Origin: an uncultured Lachnospiraceae bacterium
Lineage (GTDB): Bacteria; Bacillota; Clostridia; Lachnospirales; Lachnospiraceae
DNA length: 64,000 nucleotides
NCBI GenBank assembly: GCA_947652735.1
Contig: CANTEG010000002.1
Span: forward strand, 62,001-126,000
Reading direction: 5' to 3'
The notes below the pieces were generated by a model, which did not search any database, had not been told where the DNA came from, and was given only the letters and a program-made list of their open reading frames with translations. Shown here piece by piece: positions 25,901 to 33,136 of this stretch (positions within the stretch are counted from its first letter, which is position 1; each line of letters starts with the position of its first letter). The position numbers and the translations under genes were made by a program.

Positions 25901-26591
25901 GACGGATAAATGGCAGGCTCTGTTTGTAAAAAATCCGATTATGCACCAATTTGCAATTAGCCTCATATGGGGCGTATACGGCGGGGATGGCTCTCTTATT
26001 GCAACATTCAGGTATATGGAGGACGGAAGCTTTAACACGGAGGATGAGGAGGAATATCAATTACCTGAGCATGGAACGATAGGCTTGATTCATCCGATTG
26101 AGATAAGCGCTGAGTCAAAGGAAAAATGGGAGGAGCAGCTTTCTGACTATGAAATTACACAGTCCATCGAGCAGCTTGCACGTCCCCTGTTTGCCATGAC
26201 AGAGGAAGAAAAGCAGTCTGATGCATTGGAACGGTTTGGCGGTGCAGTACTTGCTGCCATTTCGCTTTCAGGCAAGCTGCAAACAATGGGCTGGTACAAG
26301 GGACAGGCGGAAGATGCGGGATATTATTATTACTTTTACAGGGATGATTCGGTTTCGGGCATACGGGCATCCATTAATTTCTCAGGGGCATATATCGGCG
26401 ACAGTTATATGGCTGCTGAAAACGAGGAAGTTACTGTGTTTGACGTTGAATTTTGTAAAAAGGATACACCGAAAGAAAAGCTTCTTCTTGGTGAACTGCC
26501 GCCAAAATATTTCAGTGAGATTGTGTACCAGTTGACAAAGGCAACTGCGACGGCTGAGGAATGGAACGAACATTGGAGGGATGAAAAGTAA
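22914..26591 (+). CDS. DUF4132 domain protein with HEAT-like repeats
   Basis: 1225 residues; ATG at 22914 preceded by AAAGGAGAAGG. The protein is largely helical. HEAT-like units are visible at about 600-705 (GDSSKLVKEELLQFL, AERELAASVLG) and 845-895 (AIAAEAVKALAL, VRAAASKALEFA). The C-terminal quarter, with HQFAISLIWGVYG near residue 1010 and the PEHGTIGLIHP segment, is typical of DUF4132. A Ser/Thr/Lys-rich stretch near 185-215 is probably a linker. DUF4132 proteins are large, uncharacterised and often found with MoxR/VWA/SWIM genes (family knowledge). Here it is the last gene of that cluster and may be the scaffold or target. A convergent membrane-protein gene follows. Confidence 0.85.
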   Translation: MKNAKEMQMEKLMELLAKAGVGQNQLVQAEAYLSGETGLPDFGISQKIDAVKVDYGTKEAIAKILKRHLKNKSYDEFFRLVDVLFAFFDNMARLLPLTDFYEACKDKEFNSKMPKEKMVVSLAEFYSESVIVYGQKQQIWEIAGESFETLERALDMCKNTAGILIIYSTYFYYLNKKHKNQMGSTAEAAPKKTSKNWGILGGLSKVFSSQTKEPAGSQTNIGYTKKQEEMFRHYEELVAYNSGSVFSGITEEDKKQVASFVGDKANKAHIPANIEAIVNKYMMYSSGSYYSRNPYVLIGSCATNFQLSQVFKNFLRMCTYDKNFTNSMECIWRTALGSDVTSDGVTEFVWACKEELLLEPVKLIVWCGEMEKKQSTQKFSQVLLRFADQETAAYQKALDDAPVETSMVLAELIKKEKPSLYNKHYKENKNKQEHMREEVIESLARSINEPEKTAVIHYLREGSSPAELYGMEKQLAVQKYSYSYNNPWIINYGQTMGHDDFYKRCLVFISIRKYYGTILRFFTTDGWKDFNEEHFLQLFGELSDAGLSLDRQWQTAAGIEDSIYYTEVKQSFIAAVKDLFSSYLDTHEEECLDAFATGTAVSRTWAIDILGRRGDLYKKQILGFFGDSSKLVKEELLQFLSKHEEWMPDVAEKLASGKAAERELAASVLGYSKTDYTAELSAALEKEKSSKVAGVIRDALSKKGHVNAEEHIDTDSYVKELHKGGKKRSLVWAYETPFIEVHMRDTSGSPDSENVVDEAYMQAILLAYSSMSVPGVNKEVLKLTEGLNQAELAQYVTELFDKWVLLGAEAKKKWVLYVAGIHGGAQIVDIMKHQIDEWAKNSRGAIAAEAVKALALNSSPTALLLVDGIARKYKYKQVRAAASKALEFAAEQLGLTTEELADRIVPDLGFNEQHERIFNYGERKFKVYITPALEIEIYDENDKKLKNIPAPGKRDDEVIAAESYAEFKQMKKQMKQTVANQKLRLEAALSTERKWQTDKWQALFVKNPIMHQFAISLIWGVYGGDGSLIATFRYMEDGSFNTEDEEEYQLPEHGTIGLIHPIEISAESKEKWEEQLSDYEITQSIEQLARPLFAMTEEEKQSDALERFGGAVLAAISLSGKLQTMGWYKGQAEDAGYYYYFYRDDSVSGIRASINFSGAYIGDSYMAAENEEVTVFDVEFCKKDTPKEKLLLGELPPKYFSEIVYQLTKATATAEEWNEHWRDEK

Positions 26592-26613
26592 TAACAGTTT
26601 TGTAAGTAAAAAT

Positions 26614-27114
26614 CTAATCTTCCTGATTACTGGTTATGTGCTTTTTCAAAGGAAATATACTGAATATTAATAAAAGTATCGTCGGTATCAAAGTTAGCAG
26701 AGTAATGCAAAACATATATGTAAAACGTGTTGTGATAAGGCATGTTATTGGTGTGATAATAACAAATACCGCTAGTATAGTTTTACTTATTGTCAATTCA
26801 TTATTTGCAATTTTTGTATTTTTCCGTAATGCGATAAGTCTCCACGGAACAAGCAGTATAAACGAAATTATTAGCATACCAAGGTATGCTAATAATTCGG
26901 TGGCTGCTTGCAGCATACCATTTGCTCCAAATATAAATAAATTAGCAATTGGGGAAACGTCTGAGCCATCTAAAACGAGGTTTTCTACATCGTTTATTTG
27001 ATGACCGGCATTCTGTATCTCGTCTATAAATCCTAATATACTGAGAAATAATAATAGTTCTATTACAGACAAACTTATGATACGTGCCCTTTGTGTATTA
27101 GATAAGTGTTTCAT
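26614..27114 (-). CDS. Small membrane protein, four predicted TM helices
   Basis: 166 residues. Hydrophobic segments lie at about 12-30, 62-93, 112-131 and 133-152; the last stretch is LLTLIPTILLLIFSIF. The loop between the first two (residues 31-60) is polar and acidic. The C-terminus is charged. No family is recognised. The start at 27114 is the first ATG; its Shine-Dalgarno-like GAAGGGAG is about 17 bases away, so initiation may be weak. It is convergent with the DUF4132 gene and divergent from the MarR gene. Confidence 0.7.
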   Translation of the reverse strand: MKHLSNTQRARIISLSVIELLLFLSILGFIDEIQNAGHQINDVENLVLDGSDVSPIANLFIFGANGMLQAATELLAYLGMLIISFILLVPWRLIALRKNTKIANNELTISKTILAVFVIITPITCLITTRFTYMFCITLLTLIPTILLLIFSIFPLKKHITSNQED

Positions 27115-27211
27115 GTATTCTGTGATTGAGCTCCCTTCGATTTGTCATATTTTTATAATAACATAGAAAGAAAAATTGTAAAGTTGCGTTTAGGATATTT
27201 ATAATTCCCTC

Positions 27212-27240
27212 TTGACTTATGTACGAATTAGTACTATACT
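27212..27240 (+). promoter_or_regulatory. Promoter of the marR gene with internal palindromes
   Basis: TTGACT (27212-27217), 17-bp spacer, TATACT (27235-27240). The spacer contains GTAC-GAATTA-GTAC, a possible binding site for the MarR dimer encoded downstream (autoregulation is inference). Confidence 0.75.
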
Positions 27241-27282
27241 TCGTTGGTATGAAATCATACTTATAGAAACGGAGATTCTAAT

Positions 27283-27720
27283 ATGGGTAAAGATATATTT
27301 GAAAAAATTCATAGAATTAATTATTTGCTTGCCGAGACGGATGCACTTTATCATCAGGCATCCCAAAAGATAGGAATTGCAGATAGTTCTATGCGAGTGT
27401 TATACACAATTTACGATAACGGAGAGAGCTGTTTGCTCAGTGATATTTACAAACAATCAGGGATTAGTAAGCAAACGGTTAATTCAGCTATTCGTAATTT
27501 GGAGAAGGAGGACATTGTTTTTTTAGAGCAGTATAAAGGCAAATCAAAAATGGTGTTACTGACTGAAAAGGGAAAAATTTATGTAAAACAAACTGCTGCA
27601 CTGTTATATGAAATGGAGAGAAAGGCATTTGAGTCTTGGTCGGAAAACGAAATCAACACTTATATCAGTTTGTTGGAAAAATACGCGGATACATTTAAGC
27701 GGCAGGTTGAAAAAATGTAA
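27283..27720 (+). CDS. MarR family transcriptional regulator
   Basis: 145 residues, ATG with CGGAGA upstream. The winged helix is visible as SSMRVLYTIYDNGESCLLSDIYKQSGISKQTVNSAIRNLEKED, followed by the wing KGKSKMVLLTEKGKIYVKQ. The N- and C-terminal helices would form the dimer interface. The gene precedes a MATE exporter by 117 bases. MarR-type repressors next to efflux pumps usually control them in response to the exported compound (family knowledge). Confidence 0.92.
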   Translation: MGKDIFEKIHRINYLLAETDALYHQASQKIGIADSSMRVLYTIYDNGESCLLSDIYKQSGISKQTVNSAIRNLEKEDIVFLEQYKGKSKMVLLTEKGKIYVKQTAALLYEMERKAFESWSENEINTYISLLEKYADTFKRQVEKM

Positions 27721-27757
27721 ATAATAACGGTAACACACAATAGTTTGTACCATTTAC

Positions 27758-27817
27758 ACCGACAAAGCAGATTTTGACTATTTACCATGTATGCGTTAAG
27801 GATATTATATTGTCGGT
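27758..27817. promoter_or_regulatory. Inverted repeat upstream of the MATE gene
   Basis: ACCGACAA (27758-27765) and TTGTCGGT (27810-27817) form an 8-bp perfect inverted repeat separated by 44 bases, just before the MATE ribosome site. It may be a leader hairpin or a regulator site. No downstream T run is present. Confidence 0.4.
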
Positions 27818-27837
27818 TATTGCCTTAGGAGAACAAA

Positions 27838-29166
27838 ATGAAAATTCAATTATCAGACCATTTTAATTATAAAAAACTATTACGGTTTACACTGCCGTCT
27901 ATCATTATGCTTATTTTCACGTCTATATATGGTGTGGTGGATGGCTTTTTTGTGTCAAATGTTGTTGGAAAAACTTCCTTTGCCGCGGTTAATTTTATTA
28001 TGCCGTTTTTAATGATACTCGGGACGGCAGGCTTTATGTTTGGAACAGGTGGAGGTGCACTCATCGCAAAGACAATGGGAGAGGGTGACAATGAAGATGC
28101 AAACCGACAATTTTCTCTTATTGTGTATACCTCTGTAATAATTGGAGCTATGCTGGCAGTTGCAGGGTTTGTTTTTATTCGTCCCATAGCGATATTCCTT
28201 GGTGCCGATGGACAGCTTTTAGAAGACAGCATAATCTATGGGCGAATTATATTGCTGGCTATTCCTGCATATATTTTACAGTATGAATTTCAATGTCTGT
28301 TTGCAACAGCAGGAAAGCCAACCCTTGGTCTTTTTGTGACAATTGCCGCAGGTGTAACCAATATGGCGTTGGACGCCTTGTTTGTTGCAGTTTTTCGGTG
28401 GGGACTTGAGGGGGCAGCAGCAGCGACAGCCGTCAGCCAGCTTGTAGGGGGTGTAATTCCACTGATATATTTTGCCCGTCCGAATACCAGTCTGCTCAGA
28501 CTTGGAAAAACCAGTTTTGATGGGAATGTACTGAAAAAGGTTTGTATTAACGGTTCCTCGGAATTGATGAGCAGTATTTCCATGTCCATTGTAAGTATGC
28601 TGTATAATGTACAGCTTTTGAAATATGCGGGTGAAGATGGTGTGGCAGCATATGGCGTTCTTATGTATGTCAGTCTGGTATTTCAGGCTGTGTTTCTTGG
28701 TTACTCGGTTGGAACGGCACCGATTATCAGCTTTCATTATGGGGCGGGAAATCATAAAGAATTGAAAAGTTTGTTAAGGAAAAGTTTACGATTGGTTGGA
28801 ATATTCGCGGTGACTATGTTTGCGGCGGCATATGTACTTGCAAGTCCGTTTTCACGAATATTTGTGGGGTATGATGAAAGCCTGCTTCAACTGACAGTGA
28901 ACGCTTTTGGGATTTTTTCTTTTTCATTCCTGTTTTCAGGCTTTGCTATTTTTGGTTCCTCGTTTTTTACTGCACTCAATGATGGACTTATTTCAGCAGC
29001 AATTTCTTTTTTGAGAACATTGGTTTTCCAGATAGCCGCCGTGTTGATTTTTCCGATATTCTGGAAGGTAAATGGCATATGGGTTTCTATTGTTGCGGCA
29101 GAGGTGATGGCTGTGCTTGTAACAGTGATTTTCTTAATCACAAAGCAGAAGAAATACAACTATTAA
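27838..29166 (+). CDS. MATE family efflux transporter
   Basis: 442 residues with about 12 membrane helices. The start region LLRFTLPSIIMLIFTSIYGVVDGFFVSNVVG is the typical MATE opening, followed by MPFLMILGTAGFMFGTGGGALIAK and, in the second half, VSLVFQAVFLGYSVGTAPIISFHYGAG. MATE proteins export cationic drugs or metabolites using a Na+ or H+ gradient (family knowledge). The upstream MarR gene is its likely regulator. The ribosome site is AGGAG. The next gene, a glycosyltransferase, is convergent. Confidence 0.93.
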   Translation: MKIQLSDHFNYKKLLRFTLPSIIMLIFTSIYGVVDGFFVSNVVGKTSFAAVNFIMPFLMILGTAGFMFGTGGGALIAKTMGEGDNEDANRQFSLIVYTSVIIGAMLAVAGFVFIRPIAIFLGADGQLLEDSIIYGRIILLAIPAYILQYEFQCLFATAGKPTLGLFVTIAAGVTNMALDALFVAVFRWGLEGAAAATAVSQLVGGVIPLIYFARPNTSLLRLGKTSFDGNVLKKVCINGSSELMSSISMSIVSMLYNVQLLKYAGEDGVAAYGVLMYVSLVFQAVFLGYSVGTAPIISFHYGAGNHKELKSLLRKSLRLVGIFAVTMFAAAYVLASPFSRIFVGYDESLLQLTVNAFGIFSFSFLFSGFAIFGSSFFTALNDGLISAAISFLRTLVFQIAAVLIFPIFWKVNGIWVSIVAAEVMAVLVTVIFLITKQKKYNY

Positions 29167-29190
29167 AGTACAAATACAAGAAAAACAGCG

Positions 29191-30363
29191 TTATATCAAA
29201 CCGCACTGCTGAAACATTTGCTGTAAACGGATGTCATAGCTGTGGTTACGTTTCACCTTTTCATAACCGTTTTTTGCTATTTGGATTCTTTCTGCATCGT
29301 GTGCAAGATAGTAATCAATTTTATTCAGCAGGTCAGGGATGCTGTCAAAGAGCACAATATCCTCATCAGGAATAAAATGCTCAGGTATTTCAGCCTGGTA
29401 ATTGGATATCACAAATCCACCGGCACCCATAAGGTCAAAAATTCTTAGCGGTAGCCCTGTTTTTATTGGTCGGTTTGTCATGTTCAAATTGATTTTACTA
29501 CACTTTATAATATGCGGCATCATACCCGATGAGTCGGCACCGCCGCGGTTGTTTATCTTTGGCAGCATGGACGTGTCACTTAATGTCCACAAATCCATAT
29601 TAAAATGCTCGCTGATTGCACGGAATGTCCTGATTCTGTCCTGCTCTGTACATTTATAACCGATGTATGTATCGGCAACAATGCCTTTTACATCCTCAAT
29701 ATAGTCCTCGCCCAGTGTGTTCCACTGGGCATATTTTTTAAATTCTGCCGCAAATTCGTCAGAAATTGAGTCCTCAATTAAATTGTAGCCATATACGTTT
29801 AACTGTGCATCAACTAAACCATCCACATAACCACGTATATAATCAGGTAAGTCTTTCTCAATAAAATTGTATTTGCATTTTTCTGAGTAGAGGGAGCCGA
29901 CAAATGAAATGTCGCAGTCGTACATTTTATGCTCCTCAGGAGTGACTTTTATGCTGTCCCATGTTGCAAGGTCACACGCCATAGGCAGATGAAATATATT
30001 GTCAGGGTTCAGGGGAGAAAATTTTTCTACCTGCATTTTGTCCAGCAAAAAAATGCGGTTTGTAGGATAGGAAACCGTTTCCGAATACAGGGTAAAGCTT
30101 GGACAGTCTACCGTCCACGAAACATAAGGAAGCTTAAAAACCTTGCACACACGGGCGATTATTGGCTGGAAATTTACGGAAAGCACGCAGTCAATATCAG
30201 GTGTTTTCTGGATAATGGCCGCCAAATCATGCAGGTAATCCGTGTCATAGTCAGAGCTGATAAATTGCTTGTCGAGTGTGACAAGCCCATAGCCGAGACG
30301 CTTGATAGCGTTTGTAATACCTGCTTCACATATGCTTTTCCATCTACAAAACAGAATTTTCAT
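29191..30363 (-). CDS. Glycosyltransferase of the DUF3880/CgeB type
   Basis: 390 residues; minus-strand ATG at 30363 with GGAGG upstream. The N-terminal half carries LPYVSWTVDCPSFTLY and the FLLDKMQVEKF segment of DUF3880; the C-terminal half is a GT1-like domain with DISFVGSLYSEK, the KCSKINLNMTNRPIKTGLPLRIFDLMGAGGFVISNY donor-site region and a final DRI-type helix. Such enzymes transfer a sugar to spore, cell-surface or small-molecule acceptors. The acceptor is unknown, and no polysaccharide operon is adjacent. A 9-bp palindrome lies in its upstream region. Confidence 0.85.
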   Translation of the reverse strand: MKILFCRWKSICEAGITNAIKRLGYGLVTLDKQFISSDYDTDYLHDLAAIIQKTPDIDCVLSVNFQPIIARVCKVFKLPYVSWTVDCPSFTLYSETVSYPTNRIFLLDKMQVEKFSPLNPDNIFHLPMACDLATWDSIKVTPEEHKMYDCDISFVGSLYSEKCKYNFIEKDLPDYIRGYVDGLVDAQLNVYGYNLIEDSISDEFAAEFKKYAQWNTLGEDYIEDVKGIVADTYIGYKCTEQDRIRTFRAISEHFNMDLWTLSDTSMLPKINNRGGADSSGMMPHIIKCSKINLNMTNRPIKTGLPLRIFDLMGAGGFVISNYQAEIPEHFIPDEDIVLFDSIPDLLNKIDYYLAHDAERIQIAKNGYEKVKRNHSYDIRLQQMFQQCGLI

Positions 30364-30387
30364 GGGAACCTCCGTATCATAAAGTAG

Positions 30388-30414
30388 AATACAATACTTT
30401 CAAAATATTGTATT
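30388..30414. promoter_or_regulatory. 9-bp palindrome upstream of the glycosyltransferase gene
   Basis: AATACAATA (30388-30396) and TATTGTATT (30406-30414) are perfectly complementary with a 9-base gap. The site is 25-51 bases before the glycosyltransferase start, where an operator would be expected; it could also be an mRNA leader hairpin. Confidence 0.45.
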
Positions 30415-30474
30415 ACGTGCATGTTGCGTTTGCAAGTGATTTTTACCTGAAGGATATAAACCATAAATAAAACA

Positions 30475-30612
30475 TTGCAATCATCAATCATATATGTTAT
30501 ATTAAGTACAAGAAAAGGGAGAACCATAGAAGCGGCTCTACCCTCTAAGTGACTTTTAACCTCTTATGAGGTCAAGCCGTTGCTAGTGTGAGTAGTAGCG
30601 GCTATTTTCTTT
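30475..30612 (+). ncRNA. Candidate antitoxin RNA of a type I toxin-antitoxin system
   Basis: A good promoter, TTGCAA (30475-30480), 17 bp, TATATT (30498-30503), reads rightward into a region without an open reading frame. The transcript would start near 30510 and end at the hairpin AGCCGTTGCTA...TAGTAGCGGCT with a following T-rich stretch (about 30575-30612). Its 3' end overlaps the 3' end of the convergent toxin gene (stop at 30602), so the RNAs would be complementary there. This is the usual plan of Fst/TxpA-type loci. Confidence 0.6.
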
Positions 30613-30697
30613 TGTCCTTGAAAATCTTATAACAAAGACTAACAAGGGCAATGATAAATATACAGAACTGAAACAAATCAGAATATGTAACATTCAT
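30602..30697 (-). CDS. Small hydrophobic peptide, putative holin-like type I toxin
   Basis: 31 residues from the ATG at 30697, seven bases after GGAGGG; another ATG directly precedes it. The peptide is NVTYSDLFQFCIFIIALVSL in its first part: one membrane helix followed by the basic tail CYKIFKDKRK. This is the form of the so-called putative holin-like toxins of Firmicutes, which depolarise the membrane when overproduced (family knowledge). The long leader contains an extra GGAGGG/CCCTCC pairing that could hide the ribosome site. A longer in-frame version starting at 30790 exists but is not supported by a ribosome site. Confidence 0.7.
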   Translation of the reverse strand: MNVTYSDLFQFCIFIIALVSLCYKIFKDKRK

Positions 30698-30796
30698 CAT
30701 ACCGCCCTCCGTTCTTTCGTCTGGAGGGGTTCGGGAATCCCTCCTTAAAAATAGGAGAGTAAAGCCGCCTTTTGCTCTATGGTTTCCCATATTTGT

Positions 30797-30826
30797 AATA
30801 TAGCACGCTCTGAGTTACATTGTAAA
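30797..30826 (-). promoter_or_regulatory. Toxin gene promoter
   Basis: On the minus strand TTTACA (30826-30821), an 18-bp spacer and TATATT (30802-30797). The transcript would have a ~90-base leader before the toxin start. Its first 40 bases resemble the start of the antitoxin RNA, so the locus is flanked by inverted copies. Confidence 0.6.
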
Positions 30827-31051
30827 GATTATTTAGCATATTCGATACATATTATTTAAGAATATTAAAGATGAAGCAATCGAAAATATTGCTCGATTGT
30901 CGGAAATGTTTAATAGTTTTAACAGAGAGGATGTTATGAATTATCAACAGGAATATGGTTTCTTCATATTGAAATATCCCATTTATTTTGTTAAAATTTA
31001 TTGTCGATATTACTGGTTACTATTTAAGTAATTGTCAAGAAGGTGGACAAG
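30827..31051. other. Intergenic region before the sua5-type gene
   Basis: About 225 AT-rich bases. One frame is open from about 30838 to 31031 without a good start or ribosome site (it contains DEAIENIARLSEMFNSF); it may be a decayed gene end. The Shine-Dalgarno AAGGTGG of the next gene is at 31040-31046. No clear promoter pair was found. Confidence 0.4.
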
Positions 31052-32125
31052 ATGAATGACAGCTTGGAAAAGATAAATACGGTAGTTGCCAATGGCAACA
31101 GCAGGGAGGCTATATTGCAGGCGGCAGATATTCTTCGCAGTGGCGGACTTGTTGCATTTCCCACAGAGACTGTGTATGGTCTGGGAGCAGATGCATGCTC
31201 AAAAAAAGCAGCGGAGAAAATATATTCTGCTAAGGGACGTCCTAGTGACAACCCACTGATTGTGCATATTGCAGATGTAAAAGCCGTTTATGAGCTTGCT
31301 GCTTGTGTCCCGCCAAAAGCGGAAATGCTGATGGAGGCGTTCTGGCCGGGACCGCTGACCATTATACTTCCCAAAAAGGAGCTTGTTCCCAACGAAACGA
31401 CAGGGGGACTTGACACGGTGGCACTAAGAATGCCGTCACATCCCGCAGCCCTTGAGATGATTCGGGAGAGCGGACTTTACATTGCGGCACCAAGTGCCAA
31501 TACATCGGGAAGACCGTCACCTACGGAGGCGGCTCATGTGCTGGATGACTTAAAGGGAAAGGTTGATATGATTCTTGACGGGGGTGCTGTGGGGATAGGG
31601 ATAGAGTCCACAATCGTTGACCTGACAGGTGAATGCCCTACCATACTTCGTCCGGGCTTTATAACAAAGCAAATGCTGGAGCATATAATCGGTGAGGTGA
31701 AAATGGATGCGGCACTTGAAATCAATGACAGCAGCATCCGTCCAAAGGCACCGGGTATGAAATATACACATTATGCCCCTAAGGGGGAACTGACAATTGT
31801 GGAAGCTTCAAGTGCCGATGATTCTGGCATGAATGTGGCAAACAAAATAAATGAGCTTGTCCGTGAAAAACAACAGTCGGGCTGTGGTGTTGCTGTAATA
31901 GCAACCTCGGAACATGCACATTTATATAAATGTCAAAATGTGCTTGTTGTTGGGGATGGCACAAAGGGAGAGACCATTGCGGCAAAGCTTTATAGCACTT
32001 TGCGTAAATGCGATGAATTGTCAGTTGATTATATATTTAGCGAGGCATTTAGCACGGGGGCGCTTGGCAGTGCCATTATGAACAGGTTGCTCAAGGCAGC
32101 GGGACAGAGAGTAATTAAAATATAA
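31052..32125 (+). CDS. ywlC: L-threonylcarbamoyladenylate synthase, Sua5/YwlC type
   Basis: 357 residues from the ATG at 31052 (AAGGTGG five bases upstream). The N-terminal YrdC domain (about 15-210) has GGLVAFPTETVYGLGADA, SAKGRPSDNPLIVHI, WPGPLTIIL and AAPSANTSGRPSPT, the nucleotide- and threonine-binding segments. The C-terminal Sua5 domain (about 225-357) follows after a linker containing KAPGMKYTHYAPKG. The enzyme makes threonylcarbamoyl-AMP from threonine, bicarbonate and ATP for tRNA t6A37 formation. The order ywlC-rpiB-atp resembles Bacillus subtilis (ywlC, ywlF, atpI). Confidence 0.95.
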   Translation: MNDSLEKINTVVANGNSREAILQAADILRSGGLVAFPTETVYGLGADACSKKAAEKIYSAKGRPSDNPLIVHIADVKAVYELAACVPPKAEMLMEAFWPGPLTIILPKKELVPNETTGGLDTVALRMPSHPAALEMIRESGLYIAAPSANTSGRPSPTEAAHVLDDLKGKVDMILDGGAVGIGIESTIVDLTGECPTILRPGFITKQMLEHIIGEVKMDAALEINDSSIRPKAPGMKYTHYAPKGELTIVEASSADDSGMNVANKINELVREKQQSGCGVAVIATSEHAHLYKCQNVLVVGDGTKGETIAAKLYSTLRKCDELSVDYIFSEAFSTGALGSAIMNRLLKAAGQRVIKI

Positions 32126-32136
32126 AGCACAATAGT

Positions 32137-32193
32137 CAATTGCGAAATGTTTTATTTTCAATGCATGTTTGCAAAAATAGAGTTTCGCAATTG
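32137..32193. repeat. Palindromic element between the sua5-type gene and rpiB
   Basis: CAATTGCGAAA (32137-32147) and TTTCGCAATTG (32183-32193) are perfect 11-bp complements. The loop contains ATGCATGTTTGC. The arms resemble those at 22824-22877 (ATTGTGAAATG/CATTTCGCAAT). No T run follows, so it is not a simple terminator. Confidence 0.7.
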
Positions 32194-32224
32194 ATGAATT
32201 AAAATACAAAAATGGAGGATATTT

Positions 32225-32650
32225 ATGATAGCAATCGGATGTGACCATGGTGGTTATGAATTAAAAAAAGAAATAATAGAACACCTCAAAAACAGAGGAT
32301 TTGATGTAAAGGACATGGGCTGTGACAGCAGTGCTTCATGTGATTATCCAATCTATGCAAAGGCGGTTGCTGAGGAGGTGCGTCAGGGAAACTGTGAGCT
32401 TGGCATACTGATATGCGGAACAGGTATCGGAATGTCCATGGCGGCAAACAAGGTTTCTGGAATACGTGCTGCTCATTGCACAGACTGCTTTTCTGCAAGG
32501 GCAACGAGAGAGCATAATAACGCAAACATATTGTGTCTTGGTGCCAGAATAACAGGATCGGGACTTGCGCTTATGCTGGTAGATGAATTTCTCGATACAC
32601 CATTTTCAGGCGATGAAAGGCATATCAGGCGGAATAACATGTTTAGCTAG
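32225..32650 (+). CDS. rpiB: Ribose-5-phosphate isomerase B
   Basis: 141 residues, close to the family length. Motifs: IAIGCDHGGYELKKEI at the start, the catalytic-cysteine loop ILICGTGIGMSMAANK (about 64-79) and REHNNANILCLGARI (about 98-112) with phosphate- and ring-opening residues. It interconverts ribose 5-phosphate and ribulose 5-phosphate in the non-oxidative pentose phosphate pathway; some members act on allose 6-phosphate. ATG at 32225 with GGAGG upstream. Confidence 0.95.
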   Translation: MIAIGCDHGGYELKKEIIEHLKNRGFDVKDMGCDSSASCDYPIYAKAVAEEVRQGNCELGILICGTGIGMSMAANKVSGIRAAHCTDCFSARATREHNNANILCLGARITGSGLALMLVDEFLDTPFSGDERHIRRNNMFS

Positions 32651-32805
32651 ACAAAGCCTGTATGCGATACTAAAAGTGTATACTCCAATATAAATTTTTT
32701 AGAGCAACAGTTCCGTTAGAATAACAAAATAAAAATATGGGAAACAATACAGTATGTCAAATGGCAAATTGTGTATAAATTATGTGTAAAATTAAACAAA
32801 ATTTA

Positions 32806-32834
32806 TTGAAAAATTTGCCAAAATCATTTATAAT
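32806..32834 (+). promoter_or_regulatory. Promoter of the ATP synthase operon
   Basis: TTGAAA (32806-32811), 17-bp spacer, TATAAT (32829-32834), 37 bases before the atpZ start. Confidence 0.8.
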
Positions 32835-32871
32835 ACTCGATATGTGTGAAAAATGGTAGGACAGTGAAGGT

Positions 32872-33084
32872 ATGGACAAAAAAAACAATCAGGTTTGGAG
32901 AATGATTTTTTTAATTACTCAAATAGGAATTACTATGCTGACTACTGTTTTTTTGAGCCTTGCCATAGGTTACTTTATTGACAGACATTTCGGTACAAAA
33001 CTGATTGGATGGTTTATTGTAATTGGAGTTATTGCAGGCGTAAGGTCTGTATATATTCTTATAAAAAAGTATCTTGAAAAATAG
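32872..33084 (+). CDS. atpZ: AtpZ/AtpI-like small membrane protein
   Basis: 70 residues with two membrane helices (FLITQIGITMLTTVFLSLAIGYFID and IGWFIVIGVIAGVRSVYILI). The GYFIDRHFGTK turn is the hallmark of the AtpZ/AtpQ family, which lies at the start of many atp operons and may help ring assembly or import a cation such as Mg2+ (family knowledge). It is the first gene after the operon promoter and overlaps the open frame of the next gene. Confidence 0.85.
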   Translation: MDKKNNQVWRMIFLITQIGITMLTTVFLSLAIGYFIDRHFGTKLIGWFIVIGVIAGVRSVYILIKKYLEK

Positions 33085-33136
33085 CAGGATTTGCAAAATT
33101 TTGCTTATAGAAATGCAGTTTTCTATAGAGGGAGTT

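Noticed and set aside
30838-31031. Open frame of about 63 codons with coding-like residues before the sua5-type gene
   Set aside because: No start codon near its beginning, no ribosome site and no family match; at most a decayed fragment.
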